From: an uncultured Elusimicrobia bacterium
GTDB lineage: Bacteria > Elusimicrobiota > Elusimicrobia > Elusimicrobiales > UBA9959
Length of the DNA: 64,000 bases
Assembly: GCA_903889965.1 (NCBI GenBank)
Contig: CAISZM010000030.1
Coordinates: forward strand, 1 to 64,000
Reading direction: 5' to 3'
Shown: piece by piece, positions 57,955-64,000 of the stretch
Layout of the letters: each line of letters opens with the position of its first letter
Numbering within the stretch: position 1 is the first letter of the stretch
The notes under the pieces: generated by a model
Database searches by the model: none
What the model was told of the DNA's origin: nothing
The model's input: the letters and a program-made list of their open reading frames with translations, nothing else
Position numbers and translations under genes: made by a program

Positions 57955-59820
57955 TTACTTCTTATTCTCGTCCACAACTTCGGCATCGACGACATCGTCC
58001 TTGCCGCCGGCGGAAGCCTTGGCGCCTTCGGGAGCGGGTCCGGCGCCTGCGCCCGGCCCTGCCTTTTCCTGTGAGGCCTTGTAGACGGCCTCGCCCAGCT
58101 TCTGAGAGACGCGCAGCAATTCTTCCTTGGCCTTCTTCACCTTTTCCATATCGTCGCCTTTCAGCGAGTCTTTCAGCTCGGTTATGGCGCGGTCCACCGC
58201 CAGGCGGTCCTCGGGGCTTATCTTGTCGCCGTGGTCGCGCAGGGCCTTCTCGGTGCTGTAAAGTATCGCGTCGGCCTCGTTCTTCGCTTCCACCTTCTCC
58301 TTGTACTTCTTGTCGGAGTCGGCGAACTGTTCGGCCTGGTTGACGTACTTGTTTATGTCTTCCTTGGACAGCTTGTTGGGCGCGCTTATGGTGATATGCT
58401 GCGCCTTGCCGGTTCCGAGGTCCTTGGCGTGCACCTGCAATATGCCGTTGGCGTCTATATCGAACGCCACCTCTATCTGCGGCATGCCGCGCGGCGCAGG
58501 CGGAATGCCGTCCAGGTCGAATTTACCCAGAGATACGTTGTCGCCGGCCTGCGCGCGTTCACCCTGCAGGACGTGTATGGTGACGGCGGGCTGGTTATCG
58601 GAAGCCGTGGAGAACACCTGCGTTTTTTTCACGGGTATCGTAGTGTTCTTGTCTATCAGCTTGGTCATCACGGAACCGAGCGTCTCAATGCCCAGCGACA
58701 GCGGGGTGACGTCCAGCAGCAGCACGTCCTTCACGTCGCCGGTCAGCACGGCCGCCTGCACGCCGGCGCCGGTAGCGACGCATTCCATCGGGTCTATTCC
58801 GTGCTCGATCTTCTTGCCCACATAATTCTCCACGAACTTCTGAACTATGGGCATGCGGGTCGGGCCGCCTACCAGGATGATGCGGCTGATGTCGGAGGTC
58901 TTCAGCTTCGCGTCGGCGAAGGCGGTGTCTATGGATTTCTGACAGCGCTTGACTATGGACTCCACCAGCGACTCCAGGCGCGCGCGGCTGAGCTTCAGAG
59001 CCAAATGCTTGGGACCGGAGGCGTCGGCCGAAATGAACGGAAGATTTATCTCGGTTTCCATCACGGTGGAAAGCTCTATCTTGGCCTTTTCGCAGGCCTC
59101 TTTTATGCGCTGGGTCGAGGTCGCGTCCGCCATCAGGTCTATGCCAGTGTCCTTGCGGAACTCGCCGGCAATGTACTCTACGAGCGCGCGGTCCATATCG
59201 GTGCCGCCCAGCTGCGTGTCGCCGGAAGTGGAGATAACGTCGAAGGTCCCCTCCTTCCCCAGTTCCATGATAGTAACGTCGAGCGTCCCGCCGCCGAGGT
59301 CGAACACCATTATCTTCTGGTCGCGCCCTTCCTTGTCTATGCCGTAGGCCAGAGCGGCCGCGGTGGGTTCGTTCACCAGGCGCACCACTTCGAGGCCGGC
59401 TATGGTGCCGGCGTCCTTGGTGGCCTGGCGCTGGTTATCGTTGAAATAGGCGGGAACGGTGATGACGGCTTTTTCAACTTTTTCTCCGAGGAAGGCCTCG
59501 GCGTCGCGCTTCACTTTCTGCAGCAGGAAGGCCGACAACTGCTGCGGGGTGAATTCCTTGCCCGCTATTTTATATTTATGGTCGGTGCCCATCTTGCGCT
59601 TGAAGGCGGAAATCGTGCCCTCGGGGTTGGCGACGGCCTGCCTGCGCGCGGGTTCCCCCACCAGCATCTGGCCATCCTTGGCGAAAGCCACGTAGGACGG
59701 GAAAGCCTTCCCGCCCAGCGTTGTGCCTTCGGCCGATGGTATGATAGTCACCTTCCCGCCCTCCATCACCGCGGCTGCGGTGTTGGAAGTTCCGAGATCT
59801 ATTCCTATTGTTTTTGCCAT
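57955..59820 (-). CDS. dnaK: Molecular chaperone DnaK
   Basis: [62 protein letters not shown]. Confidence 0.98.
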   Translation of the reverse strand: MAKTIGIDLGTSNTAAAVMEGGKVTIIPSAEGTTLGGKAFPSYVAFAKDGQMLVGEPARRQAVANPEGTISAFKRKMGTDHKYKIAGKEFTPQQLSAFLLQKVKRDAEAFLGEKVEKAVITVPAYFNDNQRQATKDAGTIAGLEVVRLVNEPTAAALAYGIDKEGRDQKIMVFDLGGGTLDVTIMELGKEGTFDVISTSGDTQLGGTDMDRALVEYIAGEFRKDTGIDLMADATSTQRIKEACEKAKIELSTVMETEINLPFISADASGPKHLALKLSRARLESLVESIVKRCQKSIDTAFADAKLKTSDISRIILVGGPTRMPIVQKFVENYVGKKIEHGIDPMECVATGAGVQAAVLTGDVKDVLLLDVTPLSLGIETLGSVMTKLIDKNTTIPVKKTQVFSTASDNQPAVTIHVLQGERAQAGDNVSLGKFDLDGIPPAPRGMPQIEVAFDIDANGILQVHAKDLGTGKAQHITISAPNKLSKEDINKYVNQAEQFADSDKKYKEKVEAKNEADAILYSTEKALRDHGDKISPEDRLAVDRAITELKDSLKGDDMEKVKKAKEELLRVSQKLGEAVYKASQEKAGPGAGAGPAPEGAKASAGGKDDVVDAEVVDENKK

Positions 59821-59840
59821 ATTAATATCCTCCGATCCTT

Positions 59841-60476
59841 TTATATGTCTAAATTTTCCGAATTTGTCGTCTCTCCCGGGGCGGCCGCTGGTTTGCCGCC
59901 GGCGGACGGTTCCGGGGCGGCCGCCTTCTTCGCTATCTTAACGCGCGCGGGCCTCAGGATCTTATCGCCGTAGTAGAACCCTTTCTGCAGCTCCTCCACC
60001 ACGAGCCCGTCGTTTTCATCCGTGCCGTTCACCACTCCGAGTATTTCGCAGGCCATCGGATCGTAGGGCTTGCCCAGGGGAGCCATCTGGCGCAGGCCCT
60101 CCGCTTCGAACACTTTCGAGAATTCTTTAAAGATCATCTCCAGGCCCTTCAGCACATCGTCCGAGCCGCAGCTTTCCTTTGCATTGTTGATATGCAGGTG
60201 CGCCGCGAGAAGCAGGTCGTAGAGCGGAAGCAGCTTCAGGAGTATCTCCGCCTTGCCCCACTTTATGAATTCCGGCTTTTCCTTCTCGACGCGCTTGCGG
60301 TAGTTTTCGAAGTCCGCCTGCAGGCGCAGCAGCTGGTTGTAGTAATCATCGGTCTGCGCCTTCTGCTTTTCCAATTCCCCGGCCGCGGCCTGGGATACCT
60401 CGCCGCAAACGCCCTCTGTTTCACCGGCCTTTTCCGGGCGCTTGTCCTTCTTTTCCTCGCCTTTTTGGTTTTTCAT
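59841..60476 (-). CDS. grpE: Nucleotide exchange factor GrpE
   Basis: [66 protein letters not shown]. Confidence 0.95.
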   Translation of the reverse strand: MKNQKGEEKKDKRPEKAGETEGVCGEVSQAAAGELEKQKAQTDDYYNQLLRLQADFENYRKRVEKEKPEFIKWGKAEILLKLLPLYDLLLAAHLHINNAKESCGSDDVLKGLEMIFKEFSKVFEAEGLRQMAPLGKPYDPMACEILGVVNGTDENDGLVVEELQKGFYYGDKILRPARVKIAKKAAAPEPSAGGKPAAAPGETTNSENLDI

Positions 60477-60528
60477 GATCGCTTTTTCACCGATTACCCA
60501 GTTAACTCCAAATCCGCGCGAGCGCGTT

Positions 60529-61638
60529 TTACTCCTCGAAATCTATGCTTTCCCATTCGCCAAGCATGCCTTCCATCATGGAACTGACGGTGTCCACGAG
60601 GGAAATCATGCGGGGGTATTCCATGCGCTTGTAGCCAAGTATCCCCACCAGCCCGACCGCCTTGCCGTTTATCCAGTAGGAGCTGGAAACCAGGCTGAAA
60701 TTCTTAAATTCCTTAAGACTGTTCTCCGAACCGATGGTGACATCCACCACGTGGCGCTTGCCCGGACCGGTCAAGGCCTTGGTCTTGACGGCGCAGTCGC
60801 GGAGGCGTTCCCGGAGCAGTCCGGAAAAACGGTCCTTTTCCTCCAGCAGGCGGGAAATATTGCGCATATCCTCGATATTTCCGTCTTCGAGATTGGAATA
60901 AATGCGGCTCAACCCTTCAAGGTAAAGCGCGTCTTCGCCTTTTGCAAGCCCCCTGAAGTATTCCACTAATTTTTTCAGCAGCTCTTCAAGACCCTTATCC
61001 TTTTCTTTTACAAGGAATTCCTTAAATATCAACTGCGGCAGATCCGCGATGGGCAGGTCTTTCAGGCGGCGGTTAAGCCGCATGGACAGCGCCCTTACCG
61101 AAACATTGTCGACGCCGTGGCCCAGTGAGAAGGTGGCGTGCTTTACTAGGCCGGAATGGGCGAACAGCACGGACAGCACGTTCCTCGGCCCAATACTGAG
61201 GAGGTTCAGGCTCTTCACGCTGTCCAGATCGGTGTCGGCGCTCATCACGAAGCCGGCCCACTTGGACGTGTCGGCCAGCATACGGGAGGTGTGCTTTAGA
61301 AAATCGTCCAGCTGTTCCTCGCGGCGTTCGTATTCATGTTCCAGGCGCTCCTTCTCCGCGGCGGCCAGGCGCTGCATCTTAAGAACGTTGTCCACGTAGG
61401 CCCTGTATCCCTTATCCGACGGGATGCGTCCCCCCGAGGTATGGGCCTGGTAAAGGTGGCCGCTTTCCTCAAGCTCCTTTAATATATTCCTTATAGTTGC
61501 GCTTGAAACGTTAAACTTGCCTTCTTCGGCTATCAGTTCGGAACTTACCGGGCGGCCGGTGCTCACATAGTTATAGACCACCCAGTTAAGGATCTTCTCT
61601 TTTCTGTCCTGCGCAACTTCCGGTTTCAGAACTCTCAT
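60529..61638 (-). CDS. hrcA: Heat-inducible transcription repressor HrcA
   Basis: DRKEKILNWVVYNYVSTGRPVSSELIAEEGKFNVSSATIRNILKELEESGHLYQAHTSGGRIPSDKGYRAYVD. Confidence 0.96.
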   Translation of the reverse strand: MRVLKPEVAQDRKEKILNWVVYNYVSTGRPVSSELIAEEGKFNVSSATIRNILKELEESGHLYQAHTSGGRIPSDKGYRAYVDNVLKMQRLAAAEKERLEHEYERREEQLDDFLKHTSRMLADTSKWAGFVMSADTDLDSVKSLNLLSIGPRNVLSVLFAHSGLVKHATFSLGHGVDNVSVRALSMRLNRRLKDLPIADLPQLIFKEFLVKEKDKGLEELLKKLVEYFRGLAKGEDALYLEGLSRIYSNLEDGNIEDMRNISRLLEEKDRFSGLLRERLRDCAVKTKALTGPGKRHVVDVTIGSENSLKEFKNFSLVSSSYWINGKAVGLVGILGYKRMEYPRMISLVDTVSSMMEGMLGEWESIDFEE

Positions 61639-61666
61639 GTTCCAGCCGCCCAGCCTTAATCTTAAA

Positions 61667-61693
61667 TTAGCACTCTTGCCATCAGTTTGCTAA
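61667..61693. promoter_or_regulatory. CIRCE operator (HrcA binding site)
   Basis: TTAGCACTC-N9-GTTTGCTAA versus consensus TTAGCACTC-N9-GAGTGCTAA (16/18 arm positions), 28 nt upstream of hrcA. Confidence 0.9.
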
Positions 61694-61697
61694 AAAT

Positions 61698-61726
61698 ATT
61701 ATACACCTTGAGCAAATAATCGTCAA
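61698..61726 (-). promoter_or_regulatory. Sigma70-type promoter for hrcA-grpE-dnaK-dnaJ
   Basis: Minus strand TTGACG-N17-TATAAT immediately upstream of CIRCE. Confidence 0.85.
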
Positions 61727-61734
61727 GCCTACGG

Positions 61735-61817
61735 CTGTGCCGTAACTAGGCTATGCCTGTGCCGTAACAAGAGCTATGCTCATCAGACGGCCAGGGGCTA
61801 TGCCCATCAGACGGCCA
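61735..61817. repeat. Short direct repeats
   Basis: ctgtgccgtaac x2 (61735-61746, 61757-61768) and gctatgcYcatcagacggcca x2 (61773-61793, 61797-61817). Confidence 0.8.
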
Positions 61818-61873
61818 TACGCATACGACGCACCGACGCTCCAGTAGAAAACGGCATGCGCCATGTCCGGCGT

Positions 61874-62692
61874 TTATACTCCCAATATTTTTCTTATACC
61901 CCAGTCCAGCACCCTGTCCGGCAACAGCCTTTTAAGGAAAATAATGACGGAGGCGCTAAACGGTACAGCATAACGCGCGGCCGGGCGGGAAGATCTGACG
62001 GCTTTCAGGATCACCGCCGCTACCGCTTCCGGCCCCGGCGCGCCCGCGCGGTAACCGGCCCTGAGCTTCGTAGTGACCCGCCTGACCAGCGGACCATACC
62101 CCCCCGAACCCGAATATTTTTCCAGGTTAACCAGGGCCGTATTATCCCACTCCGTCCTGACCGGGCCGGGCTCTATGAGGACCACCTTTATACCGAACTG
62201 CGCCGTCTCGAGCCGCAGGGCGTCGGAGTAGGCTTCGACGGCGTGCTTGCTGGCGTGATACCAGCCTCCGGTCGGCATGGTTATCTTGCCGGCGATAGAG
62301 GAGATGTTTATTATCCTGCCGCCGCCCTGCGCCCTCATATATGGCAGCGCAATCTGCGTAAGCCTGGCCAGCCCGAAAACATTTACCTCGAATTGCCGCC
62401 TGGCCTCCGCCATCGGCACGTCTTCGATGGCCCCGTGCGCCCCGTAGCCCGCGTTGTTGATAAGGATATCGAGGCGCCCCTCGTTTTTGATGACAAAGTC
62501 CACCGCGCTTTCAAGCGAGACCCCGTCGGTCATATCCAGCGCCACCACTTTCGCGCCCAGCCCCGCCAGGGCGCTCATTTTACCCACGCGTCGCGCTCCG
62601 GCATAAACCCTGTAGCCGTGCTTCAGCAGCAGTTCCGCAGAGGCATAACCGATACCGGAGGAAGCACCGGTTATCAGAACTATATTTTCCAT
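61874..62692 (-). CDS. Short-chain dehydrogenase/reductase
   Basis: VLITGASSGIGYASAELLLKHG, ILINNAGYGAHG, NISSIAGKITMPTGGWYHASKHAVEAYSDALR; start trimmed to MENIVLITG. Confidence 0.92.
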   Translation of the reverse strand: MENIVLITGASSGIGYASAELLLKHGYRVYAGARRVGKMSALAGLGAKVVALDMTDGVSLESAVDFVIKNEGRLDILINNAGYGAHGAIEDVPMAEARRQFEVNVFGLARLTQIALPYMRAQGGGRIINISSIAGKITMPTGGWYHASKHAVEAYSDALRLETAQFGIKVVLIEPGPVRTEWDNTALVNLEKYSGSGGYGPLVRRVTTKLRAGYRAGAPGPEAVAAVILKAVRSSRPAARYAVPFSASVIIFLKRLLPDRVLDWGIRKILGV

Positions 62693-62710
62693 ATTTGGTA
62701 ACATTGGGGA

Positions 62711-63121
62711 ATGAACGGCGCTGATATTTTCCCGCCCCACGGGTCTTTCGAAGAAAAATTCATCAGGAGCGGGGGGCACGGCGGGCAGAACGTGAACAAG
62801 GTGGCCACCACCGTGCAGCTGCGCTTTTTTCCCCGCCTGGCAGGGCTGACCCGGGAGGTACGGGAGCGGCTGGAAATGCTGGCCGGCTCCAAATTGACGG
62901 CGGACGGCGATATAATTATAATCGCAAGCGAGCACCGCACTCAGGAACAGAACCGGCAGGCCGCCAGGGAACGCCTGAAAGAACTCCTGGCCCGCGCCGC
63001 CTGCCGGCCCAGGCGCAGACGCCCGACCAAACCCTCCTACGGTTCAAAACAGCGCCGCCTGGAAGGCAAAAAGCGCAGGGCCGATATAAAGCGCGGCCGG
63101 CGCGGCGACGGGCCCTACTGA
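62711..63121 (+). CDS. arfB: ArfB/YaeJ-like peptidyl-tRNA hydrolase (class I release factor GGQ domain)
   Basis: FIRSGGHGGQNVNKVATTVQLRF, basic C-terminal tail. Confidence 0.88.
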   Translation: MNGADIFPPHGSFEEKFIRSGGHGGQNVNKVATTVQLRFFPRLAGLTREVRERLEMLAGSKLTADGDIIIIASEHRTQEQNRQAARERLKELLARAACRPRRRRPTKPSYGSKQRRLEGKKRRADIKRGRRGDGPY

Positions 63122-63816
63122 GACTTGCCGCCGCAGTATATCTTCCTGATCTGCCCGTCCATATACTCGAAACTGTAGGTTTTATCCAGCAGATACTTGT
63201 AGGAGATCCTCTCGTCCCGCATGGCGAATTCCACCGCCATGCGGTACTCGTAATCGCGGAGAAGCGTGCCCTCTGCGGCCGTCCCGGAGCAGATATCGGA
63301 CGGCACATGCGCGCCCGTACCGGACACAAGTTCCGAATAACCGCGAAGCTTCCATTCGCTCATGCCTAGATAGGTGAGGGGAAGGAGAGCGCGCCTGGTC
63401 ATCTCGCGGGTCGCGGCAGCCGCTACCACGGAATTGAACGGCCTGAATTCCCCGCCCGAAGGCACGCCGGGAGAGGAGTCCCGCGCCAGCTGCGGAGGCG
63501 CCAGCATAATATTGCCGTTCAAAGGGTCAACGCACGCGTAATGGTCGTGGCAGAAAGGGGTAAAGAACGAATAGTCTCCCGGGCCGGAACTGATATAAAT
63601 TTCAAAGCGGGTTCCGGGAGCAAAGAACTCGGAGGCCGCGATCTTCTCCCGGGCGCGCGACAGGGGCGCGGCCGCGGCGTCCCCGAGCGGGCCGCGGGAA
63701 TGAAGCGTAAAATTATCGTAAACGACCGTATCCGTATAATATACGCCCGGGTACCGCACCGCCAAGAGGTACGCCGCTCCGGAAAGAACCAGAAGTAAAA
63801 ACAGGAATTTTTTCAT
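63115..63816 (-). CDS. Hypothetical secreted/membrane-anchored protein
   Basis: N-terminal hydrophobic segment MKKFLFLLLVLSGAAYLLA; no family recognised. Confidence 0.55.
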   Translation of the reverse strand: MKKFLFLLLVLSGAAYLLAVRYPGVYYTDTVVYDNFTLHSRGPLGDAAAAPLSRAREKIAASEFFAPGTRFEIYISSGPGDYSFFTPFCHDHYACVDPLNGNIMLAPPQLARDSSPGVPSGGEFRPFNSVVAAAATREMTRRALLPLTYLGMSEWKLRGYSELVSGTGAHVPSDICSGTAAEGTLLRDYEYRMAVEFAMRDERISYKYLLDKTYSFEYMDGQIRKIYCGGKSQ

Positions 63817-63836
63817 ACCCCCCCCTTTTTCGAAGC

Positions 63837-64000
63837 TTACTGCGTCAGCGCCAGGTCGTTCCCGACATTATAGCTGCCTGACAGCCAGTCCACCACCTCG
63901 CGGGCGGCCTGCGCCGTGTCATTCTCCCGCGCCTCCAGGAAAAAGGAATAATCCGCCTTCAGGCTTTCTTTCTCCTCTCCGGTCAGGGCATCCAGCCCCC
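63837..64000 (-). CDS. Hypothetical protein (C-terminal part; gene runs off the right edge)
   Basis: Minus-strand frame GLDALTGEEKESLKADYSFFLEARENDTAQAAREVVDWLSGSYNVGNDLALTQ-stop. Confidence 0.5.
   Translation of the reverse strand, partial: GLDALTGEEKESLKADYSFFLEARENDTAQAAREVVDWLSGSYNVGNDLALTQ

Noticed and set aside
58231-59973. 580-aa plus-strand ORF opposite dnaK
   Set aside because: dnaK antisense strands in GC-rich genomes commonly stay open; no independent motif support, and the sense strand is clearly DnaK.

Overview
GC-rich bacterial window of about 64 kb, mostly housekeeping and metabolic genes in long minus-strand directons. The gene content suggests a diderm (LolD/LolE, a CsgG-like lipoprotein, putative outer-membrane proteins), possibly Elusimicrobiota-like, but I cannot prove taxonomy. 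Main blocks: (i) a large minus-strand directon 1-14971 with histidine catabolism genes (hutI fragment, hutU, hutH, FTCD) split around an EtfAB/acyl-CoA dehydrogenase cluster, a sensor kinase, a CHASE2 nucleotidyl cyclase and a DUF3307-like protein; (ii) receiver protein-lysS-lolE-lolD-mcsA-mcsB-amylase-epimerase; (iii) a plus-strand ndk/hydrolase/murQ cluster; (iv) dacB, a GH9 glycosidase, xerC/D-like, M28 peptidase, C39-like peptidase, POT transporter, P1 peptidase; (v) topA-dprA-LysM-comM; (vi) a CsgG/GNA1162-like/LPP20-like lipoprotein trio downstream of an unusual three-gene operon (48761-54528); (vii) mtaB-rsmE-dnaJ-dnaK-grpE-hrcA with a CIRCE operator and a strong sigma70-type promoter. 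The best candidate for an undescribed system is the 48761-54528 operon. It encodes a long Pro/Glu-rich protein with about four degenerate ~50-aa tandem repeats, a DnaA-family AAA+ ATPase that appears to lack the arginine finger, the sensor-II arginine and the DNA-binding domain, and a GAF-type histidine kinase. No rRNA, tRNA, CRISPR array or transposase was recognised. All calls are by eye from motifs; no database search was run.
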